The notes: generated by a model not told the origin, from the sequence alone. Positions 25,579-34,336 are shown, numbered from the stretch's first letter. The stretch is 64,000 bases of DNA from Embleya scabrispora DSM 41855 (GCF_000372745.1 NZ_KB889561.1:348878-412877), one strand, 5' to 3'. Translations and numbers: made by a program.

Positions 25579-26853
25579 TCAGGAGCCTTCTCCGTCCCCC
25601 GCCCCGGCAACAGGGCCCGCCGGAGGCGGCGTTCCGGCCCGCGCGGTGGAGGATCGTGTACTGATCAGGCCGGCGACGATGACAAGTCCCGCCCCGGCGT
25701 GGAACGGGGCACGGAGCCCGAAGGCATGCGCGGCGAAGCCGGCCACGACGGCACCCAGTGCCGTGCCGCCGGCGATGACCATTTGGTAGGCCATCGTCAC
25801 CCGGCCCAGCAACGCGGCAGGCACCAGCAACTGGCGCAGCGACACCGCGGTGACGTTCCAGGCCAGATTCGCCGCCCCGTACATCGCGATGCCCAGCGCG
25901 GCCACCGGGCCCGACGTCGCGCTACCGACGACCACGGCGGCGAGCGCGGTGCCCGCGGCAGCCGGCCGCAGAATGCGGGCCGCACCGAAGCGTGCGGTGA
26001 CCGCAGGCGTCGACAGGGCGCCGAGCACGCCACCGAGCGCGAACGAGGCGATCAGCAAAGCGAAGCCGAGGTTGCCCAGGCCGAGGATCCGCTGGGCGTA
26101 GAGCACCAGAATGGCGATCAGGCCACCGCCGACCAGACTGTTGATCCCGGACGCCAGACACAGTCGGCGCAGTGGATGGTGCCGCCGGAGCCAACGCACC
26201 CCCTCGGTCGTGTCGCGACGCAGGCTCGTCCAGGTCGTGGGCCCCGGCTCGGGAGGCGGTCGGAAGTTGCCCCGGAGCAGGAGTACGAGTGCCGCCGCCG
26301 CAGCGAAGGACACCGCGTCCACGGCGAAAGGCAGCGCGGCGGCCATCCCGAACAGCAGGGCGCCCAGCGGGGTTCCGAGCAGGGTGTCGGTGATCAGCGA
26401 ACTCGCCTGAAGGCGGGCGTTGGCTCGGGTGAGTGCGGCGGGCACGACCAGGGCCGGGACCATTCCCGACCAGGCGCCGCTGTACAGGGTCCGCCCGCAG
26501 CCGAGCAGGAAGGCGACGACCGCCAACAGCGTGATGGTGACCACGCCGCCCGCAACCGCCGCGGCGAGCGCCCCGACCAACACGGCCCGGGCCGCGTCGA
26601 CGAGCCACAGGATGCGCCGGCGATCGAGGCGGTCGGCCAGCACGCCCGAGAGGAGGCCGAGGAGCAGCCAGGGTGCCTGCTCGGCCAACGACACGATCGC
26701 GATCTGCCGTGGATCGGCGGTGAGTTGTGCTGCCAGGAGCGGCAAGGCGACGAAGCTCATACCGTCGCCGAGGCTGGATACGGTGACCGACGCCCAGACC
26801 CGATCGAAGCTCGGTCCGAGCCGTGCGCGCGGGGTCCTCCCGACCGATAACAT
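25579..26853 (-). CDS. MFS exporter, TetR-controlled
   Basis: A 424-residue major facilitator with 12 predicted helices, of the multidrug/macrolide-efflux type (MefA/enterobactin-exporter-like, MFS_3). Helix 1 region VWASVTVSSLGDGMSFVALP, loop motif GVLADRLDRRRILWLVDAARA between TM2 and TM3, and GALSTPAVTARFGAAR in the second half fit the family. ATG 26853 directly abuts a 17-bp perfect palindrome and has no ribosome site; a CAGAGT -10-like box 7 nt upstream suggests leaderless expression from within the operator. Divergent from a TetR regulator. Substrate unknown. Confidence 0.9.
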   Translation of the reverse strand: MLSVGRTPRARLGPSFDRVWASVTVSSLGDGMSFVALPLLAAQLTADPRQIAIVSLAEQAPWLLLGLLSGVLADRLDRRRILWLVDAARAVLVGALAAAVAGGVVTITLLAVVAFLLGCGRTLYSGAWSGMVPALVVPAALTRANARLQASSLITDTLLGTPLGALLFGMAAALPFAVDAVSFAAAAALVLLLRGNFRPPPEPGPTTWTSLRRDTTEGVRWLRRHHPLRRLCLASGINSLVGGGLIAILVLYAQRILGLGNLGFALLIASFALGGVLGALSTPAVTARFGAARILRPAAAGTALAAVVVGSATSGPVAALGIAMYGAANLAWNVTAVSLRQLLVPAALLGRVTMAYQMVIAGGTALGAVVAGFAAHAFGLRAPFHAGAGLVIVAGLISTRSSTARAGTPPPAGPVAGAGDGEGS

Positions 26854-26870
26854 GAACCAGACTCTGGTTC
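26854..26870. promoter_or_regulatory. TetR operator, 17-bp perfect palindrome
   Basis: Arms GAACCAGA and TCTGGTTC flank one central base. It touches the MFS start codon on one side and lies 28 bp upstream of the TetR start on the other, so one bound dimer would block both promoters. Confidence 0.85.
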
Positions 26871-26898
26871 GTGTTCTTCGAGGTGTCAAGGAGTCCGG

Positions 26899-27513
26899 AT
26901 GACCGATCAAGCCCATCGGCCACAGCAGCAGCGCAGCCGGGAAAAGGTCGCCCGCATCCTGCGGGCGACCGCGACATTGCTGGAGACGACGTCCTACGAA
27001 GAGCTGGGCACCAAGGTGATCGCCGCCGAGGCGGGTGTCTCGATCGGCGTGCTCTACCGCTACTTCGCCGACAAGGAGGCGATCGTCGCCGATCTGATCC
27101 GGGACTGGCTGCGGATGGATGTGCGGATCGCCGAGCAGGTCACCGAAGAGCAGCCGGCGCCCGAGAGTTCGCGGGAGTTGCTCGAAAAGCTGGTCACCGC
27201 CTACGCGGACCGCTTTCGCGCCGAACCCGGATACCGCCGAGTCTGGTTCCACGGGCCGCGGATCGCCGCGGTGGGTGCGGTCGGCCGGCAGACCGACCTG
27301 GACATCGCCGATCGGCTGCACCGAGCCCTCGTGCGCGGCTACGCGCTGCCGGACACCGATGTGTCCCGCCGTCGGGCCCGACTCGCGCTCGCGGTCGGGG
27401 GCAACCTGCTCGACCTCGCCTTCCGCGAACGCCCCGACGGTGACCCGGAGATCCTCGCCGACGCCGCGCTCATCATCGACCGCTATCTCTTCGCGCCGTC
27501 CCCGGACGCCTGA
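26899..27513 (+). CDS. TetR/AcrR-family transcriptional repressor
   Basis: A 204-residue regulator. Residues about 10-58 form the TetR N-terminal HTH: RSREKVARILRATATLLETT, then VIAAEAGVSIGVLYRYFADKEAI. The C-terminal ligand-binding domain (about 70-195) resembles TetR_C_17/41-type sequences. ATG 26899 follows AAGGAG. It almost certainly represses the divergent MFS exporter and itself through the palindrome at 26854-26870; the inducer is likely an exported compound. Confidence 0.93.
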   Translation: MTDQAHRPQQQRSREKVARILRATATLLETTSYEELGTKVIAAEAGVSIGVLYRYFADKEAIVADLIRDWLRMDVRIAEQVTEEQPAPESSRELLEKLVTAYADRFRAEPGYRRVWFHGPRIAAVGAVGRQTDLDIADRLHRALVRGYALPDTDVSRRRARLALAVGGNLLDLAFRERPDGDPEILADAALIIDRYLFAPSPDA

Positions 27514-27580
27514 GCCGACAAGGCGCCGCACCCGAGCACGGCGCCCGATCGGAACGCGTGTGACGCGTGGTGAAAGGATG

Positions 27581-27605
27581 CACATGACTTTGTGAGAATC
27601 ATGTG
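27581..27605. promoter_or_regulatory. Inverted repeat upstream of the methyltransferase
   Basis: Arms CACATGA and TCATGTG are perfect and separated by 11 bp. The region is unusually AT-rich for this window and ends 21 bp before the start codon, so it may be an operator or a leader hairpin. Confidence 0.5.
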
Positions 27606-27626
27606 AGGCAACGGGATGAGAGTGAC

Positions 27627-28508
27627 ATGAACGCGGACCAGCGCAACCCCGCGCCGATCGAAGCAGCCGAGACCACCGAAGCAACCGAGCATGTCGAACC
27701 GGCCGAACCCGCCGCTTCGGTCGGAGCCTTCGACTCGGTCCTCACGATCGACACGACGACGCCGCACTCGGCGCGGATGTGGAACTTCTGGCTCGGCGGC
27801 AAGGACAACTACCCGATAGACCGGGCTCTGGGCGCACAGTTACAGGAGTCCTTCCCGCAGATCGTCGACATCGCCCGTGCCTCCCGCCGGTTCCAGGCGC
27901 GCGCGGTGCGCCACCTGGCAGGCGAGGTCGGTATCCGGCAATTCCTGGACCTGGGCACCGGATTGCCCACGGCCGACGCCACCCACGAGGTGGCCCAGCA
28001 GGCCGCCCCGCAGGCGCGGATCGTCTACGTGGACAACGACCCGATCGTGCTCGCCCACGCCCGCGCGCTCCTGTCCGGCCGACCCGAGGGAGCGACCGCG
28101 TACGTGCCGGCCGACCTCACCGACACCGAGACCGTGCTCCGCGAGGCCGCCAGGACGCTCGACCCGAGCCGACCGGTCGCGCTGATGCTGCTCTCCACTC
28201 TGGGCCACGTCACCGACGACGCCCGAGCCGCCGCCCTGTTGCGCACCTATCTGGACGCGTTCCCCGCGGGCAGCCACCTGGTCTTGTGCGACACCATCGA
28301 AACTCCGCTGACGCGTGCCGCGTCGGACGAGTACGCCGACGGCGGCGCCCTCCCGTACGTCTCGCGTCCCGCCGACGTGCTGCGCTCATTCGCCGACGGC
28401 CTCGACCTCCTCGAACCCGGCTTCGGCTCGATCAGCCTGTGGCGACCCGACGAACCGGTCACCACAAAGCCGGTTGACCAATGGGGTTTCGTCGCCGTCA
28501 AACGCTGA
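27627..28508 (+). CDS. SAM-dependent methyltransferase, SAV2177/DUF574 family
   Basis: A 293-residue member of a methyltransferase family greatly expanded in Streptomyces and relatives. After a 35-residue Glu/Ala/Pro-rich tail it shows the family signature TPHSARMWNFWLGGKDNYPI, the SAM-binding GxG (QFLDLGTGLPT, about 108), VYVDNDPIVLAHARALL, and YVPADLTDTETVL. The C-terminus ends RPDEPVTTKPVDQWGFVAVKR. Natural substrates are unknown. ATG 27627 with GGGATGAG upstream. Confidence 0.92.
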   Translation: MNADQRNPAPIEAAETTEATEHVEPAEPAASVGAFDSVLTIDTTTPHSARMWNFWLGGKDNYPIDRALGAQLQESFPQIVDIARASRRFQARAVRHLAGEVGIRQFLDLGTGLPTADATHEVAQQAAPQARIVYVDNDPIVLAHARALLSGRPEGATAYVPADLTDTETVLREAARTLDPSRPVALMLLSTLGHVTDDARAAALLRTYLDAFPAGSHLVLCDTIETPLTRAASDEYADGGALPYVSRPADVLRSFADGLDLLEPGFGSISLWRPDEPVTTKPVDQWGFVAVKR

Positions 28509-28634
28509 CACCGGCGCACCTACGGCTCGGGTACGCATCGCCGGTGCGGGTCGGCGGAGACCGACGGAGACCGGCCAAGGTCGCCGGGGTCCGGGAGCCG
28601 CACCGAAGTCGCCGTCGACACCAGGGAGCCCGCC

Positions 28635-29003
28635 ATGCCCGCGCTCGCGGACATCACCGCCATCACCATCGACTGTGCCGGGCCCGCCCGGCTCGCCGAG
28701 TTCTACCGCAAAGCCACCGGCTGGGAAATCGCCTATGGTGACGAGGAGTTCGTCTGCCTCGACAACGGCGGCCCACTCCGGATCGCGTTCCAGTACATCG
28801 CGGGCTACCGTGCTCCGAACTGGCCCGACGCCCGCAAGCACGCGCACCTCGACCTCACCGTCGCCTCCCCCGACCTGGAGAGCGCGGCCGAGGAACTGAT
28901 CGCGTGCGGAGCGTCGAAGCCCGAATTCCAGCCGGGCGAGGGCACGTGGATCGTGCTCACCGACCCCGAGGGGCACCCGTTCTGCCTCGTCGCGGCCGAC
29001 TGA
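28635..29003 (+). CDS. VOC (glyoxalase/dioxygenase-like) family protein
   Basis: A 122-residue vicinal-oxygen-chelate fold protein with two beta-alpha-beta-beta-beta modules: ADITAITIDCAGPARLAEFY, then a C-terminal half ending LTDPEGHPFCLVAAD. The His of KHAHLDLTV and the distal Glu/His of DPEGHPF are the usual metal-facing positions. It is close to uncharacterised Streptomyces glyoxalase-like proteins. ATG 28635 with GGGAG upstream. Role unknown, possibly detoxification or antibiotic binding. Confidence 0.9.
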   Translation: MPALADITAITIDCAGPARLAEFYRKATGWEIAYGDEEFVCLDNGGPLRIAFQYIAGYRAPNWPDARKHAHLDLTVASPDLESAAEELIACGASKPEFQPGEGTWIVLTDPEGHPFCLVAAD

Positions 29004-29044
29004 ACGAGCGCCGGGCCGATCGACCCGGGCGCCCCGCTCACTCC

Positions 29045-29299
29045 GACGGGGCGCCCGCTCCCTCACGAACCGCCCCCGGTCGACCCAGGATGTACGGCCT
29101 CATGAGAGCGAGGCCGGTCGCCGTCCGGATCGCGGTCGTCGCCGGCGCCCCCGAGTGGCGTGCGGCGCGTCGGCCGGATACGGATCGAGCAGGTCACCGG
29201 ATCGGTCGCGCCGCTGCCCGGCGACGCGGACCTGCCGGGACTCGGGAGCGACCACCCGGGCGGGCCGGGAAGGTCGACGGCGTCGAGGCGGATCCTCAT
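29045..29299 (-). pseudogene. Frameshifted remnant of a DUF5990-like gene
   Basis: The minus strand from ATG 29299 encodes MRIRLDAVDLPG, which I recognise as the usual N-terminus of DUF5990 proteins. A second frame continues with VRVAGQRRDRSGDLLDPYPA then DAPHATR, matching the next conserved block, and a third frame gives GLALMRPYILGRPGAVR, matching a GPYIQGRPG-type block. No single frame carries all three, so at least two frameshifts or small indels broke the gene, and the C-terminal third is missing. Family recognition is from memory and needs a profile search. It lies at the edge of a decay zone up to 30066. Confidence 0.5.
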
Positions 29300-29321
29300 C
29301 GGGCCATGGCGTCCGGTCCGG

Positions 29322-29600
29322 TCACCCCTGCGGGGGCGCGCCGCGCCGGGCGGCGCGTGGGCCTTCGGGGGGCGAATCCGGATTCACGCCGGACAGTTCC
29401 CCGATCGCGTGCGTGCAACGTTCGGTCACGCCCATGCATCGGGGACAGAACATCTCACGCCGGCGTCGGCTGTCGCCGATGCCCGTACCCATGTCGTCGA
29501 GCCCGTCCATCGGCCCGACGCCGTGCCGTACCGGTTTCTTGCGGCTCGGCGCCCGCCGAGCGGCACTCGGCGTGTTCGCGGCCGTTCTCGTCCTGCGCAT
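29322..29600 (-). CDS. Possible small protein with CxxC motif, 92 aa
   Basis: A minus-strand frame starting MRRTRTAANTPSAARRAPSR with a later MFCPRCMGVTERCTHAIGEL segment (three Cys and a His that could bind zinc). ATG 29600 has GGAG 5 nt upstream. The Arg-rich N-terminus and location in a decayed region argue for caution; it may be another remnant. Confidence 0.33.
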   Translation of the reverse strand: MRRTRTAANTPSAARRAPSRKKPVRHGVGPMDGLDDMGTGIGDSRRRREMFCPRCMGVTERCTHAIGELSGVNPDSPPEGPRAARRGAPPQG

Positions 29601-29924
29601 GTTCACTCCGTCCGAAATGATCCGTCGCCTTCACCAGGTAAGCCGCCGGCAACACATCGCGCATGCCCGCAGGCAGGGTCTCCGCGCCGGCACGCCCACC
29701 CGGGAACGGAAGAACCCGGTCCCGGCCATGCCGCCGCCCGGGTGAACACCCCGCCGTGCCCGCACGCCCACCCGGCACACCGCAGGCGCCCCGGCACCCC
29801 CGACGCCGGCCATGCGGCCCACCGACCCGGTGGGGGCCGCCGGCGCGCGCCCCGCCCCTCGACCGACCCCATCGCGGCGAAGGGCACCCCGGCACGAGCC
29901 GGCGACGCCGCCCACCACCCGGGG

Positions 29925-30066
29925 CGTGCGTGCGCCCTCGTCCTCCACCGACCCGGGTGCCGACCAGGCGCTGGAGTACGTCGCCAACCACCCGGGGGTG
30001 TGGCTCGCGACGAGCGACGAGATCGCCGAGCACTACACCCGCACGACCGCGACGAAGGCGGGGTGA
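29925..30066 (+). pseudogene. C-terminal remnant of a polysaccharide deacetylase-family gene
   Basis: The last codons before the stop at 30066 read ALEYVANHPGVWLATSDEIA then EHYTRT, the usual C-terminal end of polysaccharide-deacetylase/allantoinase-like proteins. Just upstream, in another frame, CALVLHRP resembles the conserved LHP strand that precedes it, implying a frameshift near 29955. No catalytic NodB motifs are found upstream, so only the tail remains. Family assignment is from motif memory. Confidence 0.5.
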
Positions 30067-30091
30067 GCGAAGGCCGGACGCACCATGATCG

Positions 30092-30097
30092 TAATCT
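30092..30097 (+). promoter_or_regulatory. -10 box TAATCT for a leaderless AAA gene
   Basis: TAATCT followed by exactly 7 nt and then ATG 30105, with no ribosome site in front of the gene. This is the classical spacing for transcription starting at the A of the start codon. Confidence 0.55.
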
Positions 30098-30104
30098 TGT
30101 GCCC

Positions 30105-31409
30105 ATGCCCGACGAGCGTCCCCAAACCCCGGAACCATCGGCAGCGGCGGACTCTCCGCTGATCCGCAGCCTGCGCACGGCCGTCGAGGCGGCGCCCCGC
30201 GATCTGCCGCTGCGCCTGCACCTGGCGCAGTTGCTGATCGACGCCGGCCGCCTCGACGCCGCCGTCGCCGAAGTGGCCGCCGTACTCGGTCAGGCACCCG
30301 GCGACGCACAGGCGCGGGAGCTGATGGCCCGGGCGATGGGCGCGCCCGCGGCGTCGCCGGCCGCCGAACAGGCGCCTCGGGCGGGAGGATTCGACTGGGC
30401 CGCGGCCGAGCAGGAGGTCGAGGACGTGGTCCCGCCCCGGTTCGTGGCGGCGCCGGACGAGGGCCACAAGGACGAATTCGAGGCGCCCGTTGCCGCCGAC
30501 GGCGGCGGTGATCCCGGTGCGGCGAGCGCGTGGGACGTGGATGCGCCCGGCTCGCTGCGCCTTGCCGACGTGGGCGGGATGCAGGAGGTCAAGGACCGTC
30601 TGGAGGCCGCCTTCCTGGCCCCGATGCGCAATCCCGAGCTGCGCAGGCTGTACGGAAAGAGCCTGCGCGGCGGCCTGTTGCTGTACGGACCGCCCGGATG
30701 CGGCAAGACCTTCATCGCCCGAGCGGTCGCCGGCGAACTCGGCGCCGCCTTCGTCTCCGTGTCCATCAACGACGTCTTGGACATGTGGATGGGCAACTCC
30801 GAGCGCAACATGCACGAGGTGTTCGCCACCGCGCGCCGCCGAGCGCCGTGCGTGGTCTTCCTCGACGAGTTGGACGCACTCGGCGCCAAACGCAGCCGTA
30901 CCCTGCACGGCGGCATGCGCAACACGGTCAATCAGCTGCTCACCGAATTGGACGGGGTCGGCAACGACAACGAGGGCGTCTTCGTACTGGCGGCGACCAA
31001 CGTGCCCTGGGACGTGGACCTCGCGCTGCGCCGACCCGGCCGCCTGGATCGCACCCTGCTCGTGCTGCCGCCCGACCGACCGGCCCGCGAGGCGATCCTG
31101 CGCTACCACCTGAGCGAGCGGCCCATCGCGTCGATCGATCTGGGTAGGCTGGTCAAGATCACCGACGGGTTCTCCGGCGCGGATCTCGCCCACGTGTGCG
31201 AGAGCGCCGCGGAAGCCGCGCTGCTGGATTCCGTGCGCACCGGTTCGGTCCGCATGATCGACACTCGCGATCTGTTGGCGGCGGCCAAGGCCATCCGCCC
31301 CTCCACCGAGGCATGGTTCGCGACGGCGCGCAACGTGGCGATGTTCGCCAACGAAGGCGGCACGTACGACGACCTGCTCACCTACCTGAGGAAGACCGGG
31401 AAGTTGTGA
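30105..31409 (+). CDS. AAA+ ATPase of the CDC48/FtsH-like class with helical N-terminus
   Basis: A 434-residue ATPase. Residues about 1-90 look like two TPR-like helix pairs (LRLHLAQLLIDAGRLDAAVA), then an acidic linker, then one AAA module: DVGGMQEVKDRLEAAFLAPM (about 148), Walker A GPPGCGKT (about 196), Walker B VVFLDELDALGAKRSR (about 249), sensor-1 LAATN and the arginine fingers RRPGRLDR (about 307), and the small lid domain ending near 430. The family extracts or remodels protein substrates. It appears leaderless. Its stop overlaps the start of a membrane TPR gene (GTGA), so the two products probably work together. Partner substrates unknown. Confidence 0.9.
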   Translation: MPDERPQTPEPSAAADSPLIRSLRTAVEAAPRDLPLRLHLAQLLIDAGRLDAAVAEVAAVLGQAPGDAQARELMARAMGAPAASPAAEQAPRAGGFDWAAAEQEVEDVVPPRFVAAPDEGHKDEFEAPVAADGGGDPGAASAWDVDAPGSLRLADVGGMQEVKDRLEAAFLAPMRNPELRRLYGKSLRGGLLLYGPPGCGKTFIARAVAGELGAAFVSVSINDVLDMWMGNSERNMHEVFATARRRAPCVVFLDELDALGAKRSRTLHGGMRNTVNQLLTELDGVGNDNEGVFVLAATNVPWDVDLALRRPGRLDRTLLVLPPDRPAREAILRYHLSERPIASIDLGRLVKITDGFSGADLAHVCESAAEAALLDSVRTGSVRMIDTRDLLAAAKAIRPSTEAWFATARNVAMFANEGGTYDDLLTYLRKTGKL

Positions 31410-32488
31410 GCGAACATCCGCTGTCCGCCCGGGCGCACGCGCTGATGGAGTTGGACCGCCACGAGGAGGCGGGCGAACTCCTCGCCCGCCGGGTCGCCGA
31501 GGACCCGTCCGATACCCGCGCCTGGGTCCGACTCGCCTACGTACACCTCAAGCTCGGGCACGACGAGGAGGTCGTCGCCGCGAGCGACGCCGCGTTGGCC
31601 GTCGCGCCGGAGGACTACGAGGCACTCCTGGTGCGCGTGTACGGTCTGCGCAAGTTGTCCCGCGGCGAGGAGGCGGAGGCCGCGGCCCGGGCCGCGATCG
31701 GCGTCGCACCCGACCTGTGGCAGGCCCATGCCGCACTGTCCGAGGCGCTGAACTCGTGGCAGCCACGCTGGCCCGAGGCGTTCGAGGCGGCCTGTACCGC
31801 GGTGCGTCTGGGTCCGGAGGCGGTCGGTGCGCACTGGGCGCTGTGGAAGGCTTCCCTGCTGGTCGGCCGAAACGACGTGCGAACGCGGGCGGTTCGCGAG
31901 GTGTTGCGCATCGACCCGCAGAACGCCTGGGCTTTGGGCGAACTCGCCGACCACGCCAAGCACGCCGCCGCCCGGCCGGCACTGATCGGCGCCGGAGCCA
32001 AACTGCCGGCCGCCGCCGACGCGGCCGCCGACGCGCTCGCCGCGGATCCGACGTCCGAGCGGTTGCGCGCGGACGTCGATACGGCCGTCTTCCGAATGTT
32101 GCGCGGGACCCGCTGGATCGCGCTGCTGTGCCTGGTGATCGCGGCCCTGGCCGGCCGCGTCTTCCCGACCGGCGACGACCCCACGGCGCTGCCCGCTCCA
32201 CTCGGCATCCGGCTGTGGGCGCTGACGCTGATGGGCATCGCGTGGGTCCTGGGCGCGTGGCGCCGCTACCGACGGCTGCGCACCGGCGTCAAGCTGAGCA
32301 TGTGGTCGCTGATCCGACGGGTCGGCTGGGCACGTCTGGTGCTGATCCAGACCGCGTGGTGCACCCTGACCGCCGTACTGATCGTGACGATCCCGTGGAC
32401 CGGCCGACTCGTCCCCCAAATCCTGTTCTGGGTCTCCCTCGTCCCCACTCTCCTCACCGTCCGCCTCGAACGCGCCGCCTCCCGCTGA
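31406..32488 (+). CDS. TPR protein with C-terminal membrane segments
   Basis: A 360-residue protein translationally coupled (4-bp GTGA overlap) to the AAA ATPase. Residues about 5-200 contain five or so tetratricopeptide-like repeats (ARAHALMELDRHEEAGELLA, then AWVRLAYVHLKLGHDEEVVA). Residues about 236-355 carry four hydrophobic helices (WIALLCLVIAALAG, LWALTLMGIAWVLGAW, LVLIQTAWCTLTAVLIV, LFWVSLVPTLLTV). Likely an inner-membrane scaffold that presents clients to, or docks, the ATPase. Known as a conserved pair in Streptomyces; function undetermined. Confidence 0.87.
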   Translation: MSEHPLSARAHALMELDRHEEAGELLARRVAEDPSDTRAWVRLAYVHLKLGHDEEVVAASDAALAVAPEDYEALLVRVYGLRKLSRGEEAEAAARAAIGVAPDLWQAHAALSEALNSWQPRWPEAFEAACTAVRLGPEAVGAHWALWKASLLVGRNDVRTRAVREVLRIDPQNAWALGELADHAKHAAARPALIGAGAKLPAAADAAADALAADPTSERLRADVDTAVFRMLRGTRWIALLCLVIAALAGRVFPTGDDPTALPAPLGIRLWALTLMGIAWVLGAWRRYRRLRTGVKLSMWSLIRRVGWARLVLIQTAWCTLTAVLIVTIPWTGRLVPQILFWVSLVPTLLTVRLERAASR

Positions 32489-32947
32489 GTGTTGCCCCGA
32501 CCGACTCGGGCCTGCCGCCGGCCCGGCCCACGTGAACCGGCCCCCCTGTGCCCGGGTTCGGGAGCCGGAACGGGTAAGCCGACCACGCGCGGCACGTCGG
32601 ATCGGATCCACCGAACTCACGCACCCGCACTGCTCGCACGCGTTTCCTCCGGCCGGTCGAAAGCAGCCCGACTCCCCCACGGTGGCCGCGAGTGTGGGCA
32701 GCGTAGTCGCAAGGACGGCCGCGAGGACCTGGACGCATGCGTGCACCCCGACGAGGACGGGAATTCGAGCCCGCCACAGGAACGTCGGCCGGCCCCCGGT
32801 ACAACTCACCGCCCGCAAGTCGGGCTGACGCGGGGCGCGCGAAGGACGCATGCGGGGGCGGACGCGGGGCGAGCATGGGGTGGACGCGGAAAACCGACCG
32901 GCGGCCGCCCCCGTTGGGATCGGCCGCCGAATCGCGAGCTGCTCGCC
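32489..32947. other. 459-bp convergent intergenic region, nothing recognised
   Basis: Between the TPR gene end and the narK gene end. It holds GC-rich inverted segments near 32535-32565 that may terminate transcription, but no gene with ribosome site or recognisable product. Confidence 0.45.
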
Positions 32948-34291
32948 TCACACGCCTGCCAACCGCCGCGGGGACGGTCGCAGGTACACCACCCAGGTAA
33001 CCACCAGGCACAGCCCGTAGAACGCGAGGAAGGCCAGGTAGGCGGCGTCGCCCCGGCCGGAGTTCAGGAACGACTCGCGGAAGGCGATGTTGACCAGGAC
33101 CCCGCCCAACGCGCCCACCGCACCCGCGATGCCCATCAGCGCACCGGACTTGCGCCGCGCGGCCGGGCCCGGGCCGAGCTTGGCCGCGAAGATCGCCGGG
33201 ATCATCTTGTACGCCGAGCCGTTGCCCAACCCGCTGAACACGAACAGCAGCACGAAACCGGTCAGGAACAACCCGAGCGACTCCTGCCGCGAGGCCAGAT
33301 AGACCACGAGAGCGGCGCCGGCCATCGCGACGAAGTTCCAGAACGTGACCCGCGCGCCGCCCCACCGATCCGCGAACCACCCGCCGACCGGACGCACCAG
33401 CGAGCCCAACAGCGGTCCCAGGAAGGTCAGGTAGGCCGCCTTGACCGGTGTGGCGAACTCCGCGTGGAACTGCACCTGGAGCACCTGTCCGAAGGCGAAG
33501 CCGAAGCCGATGAACGACCCGAACGTGCCGATGTACAGCAGCGACATCACCCACGTGTGCGGTTCCCGGGCGACCTCGCGCATCGCGCCCTTGTCGTTGC
33601 GCAGTGCGGGCAGGTTGTCCATGTAGCGCGCGGACAACAGCGCGGCGAGCACGATCAGCGGGATGTACACCACGAGCAGCAGCCGAGGATGCCGCGCGCC
33701 CGCCGTGGCAAGCACCGCGAGCCCGACCAGCTGCACCGCCGGCACGCCCAGGTTGCCGCCACCGGCGTTGATCCCGAGCGCCCACCCCTTCAGCCGCTGC
33801 GGGTAGAACGCGTTGATGTTCGCCATCGAGGAGGCGAAGTTGCCGCCGCCGACCCCGGCGATCGCGGCGACCGCCAGCAACGTGCGGTAGGAGACGCCCG
33901 GTTCCAACACGATCGCGATCGCCGCCGTGGGCAGCAGCAGCAACAGGGCGCTGACCACCGTCCAGTTCCGGCCGCCGAAGCGGGCGACCGCGAAGGTGTA
34001 CGGAATCCGCATCGCCCCGCCGACCAGGGTCGGTACGGCGGTCAGGGTGAACTTCTGTGCGGGGTCGAACCCGTAGGCCGGGCCGAGGAAGAGCACGATG
34101 ACCGACCACAGGCTCCAGACCGAGAAGCCGATGTGCTCGGAGAGGACCGAGAAGATCAGGTTGCGCCGAGCTATCCCGGCCCCCGCCTGCGCCCAGAACG
34201 CCTCGTCCTCGGGCCGCCAGTCGTCGAGCGGTCCGGACCCGGTCGCGGCGACGGGTGCGGTCGTGGTGGTGGTTGTCGTAGTCGTCGTCAC
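32948..34291 (-). CDS. narK: Nitrate/nitrite transporter NarK (MFS)
   Basis: A 447-residue 12-helix MFS transporter of the nitrate/nitrite porter family. The signature Gly-rich helix 5, GVGGGNFASSMANINAFYP, and its second-half equivalent, GNGSAYKMIPAIFAAKLGP, are present, as is the NarK-type Arg in FTLTAVPTLVGGAMRIPY. The N-terminus is an unusual run of nine or more Thr. GTG start with a weak AGGCAGG upstream. It is the last gene of the minus-strand nasA-FAD-nirBD-narK set and supplies nitrate to it. A TGACG-N3-CGTCA dyad lies 33 bp upstream. Confidence 0.93.
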   Translation of the reverse strand: MTTTTTTTTTTAPVAATGSGPLDDWRPEDEAFWAQAGAGIARRNLIFSVLSEHIGFSVWSLWSVIVLFLGPAYGFDPAQKFTLTAVPTLVGGAMRIPYTFAVARFGGRNWTVVSALLLLLPTAAIAIVLEPGVSYRTLLAVAAIAGVGGGNFASSMANINAFYPQRLKGWALGINAGGGNLGVPAVQLVGLAVLATAGARHPRLLLVVYIPLIVLAALLSARYMDNLPALRNDKGAMREVAREPHTWVMSLLYIGTFGSFIGFGFAFGQVLQVQFHAEFATPVKAAYLTFLGPLLGSLVRPVGGWFADRWGGARVTFWNFVAMAGAALVVYLASRQESLGLFLTGFVLLFVFSGLGNGSAYKMIPAIFAAKLGPGPAARRKSGALMGIAGAVGALGGVLVNIAFRESFLNSGRGDAAYLAFLAFYGLCLVVTWVVYLRPSPRRLAGV

Positions 34292-34323
34292 TGGGACCTG
34301 CCTGTCCGAGGGGGAATACCGGC

Positions 34324-34336
34324 TGACGATCCGTCA
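34324..34336. promoter_or_regulatory. Dyad TGACG-ATC-CGTCA upstream of narK
   Basis: Perfect 5-bp arms with 3-bp spacer, 33 bp from the narK start. It may be an operator in the narK promoter; it does not fit a GlnR box well. Confidence 0.35.
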
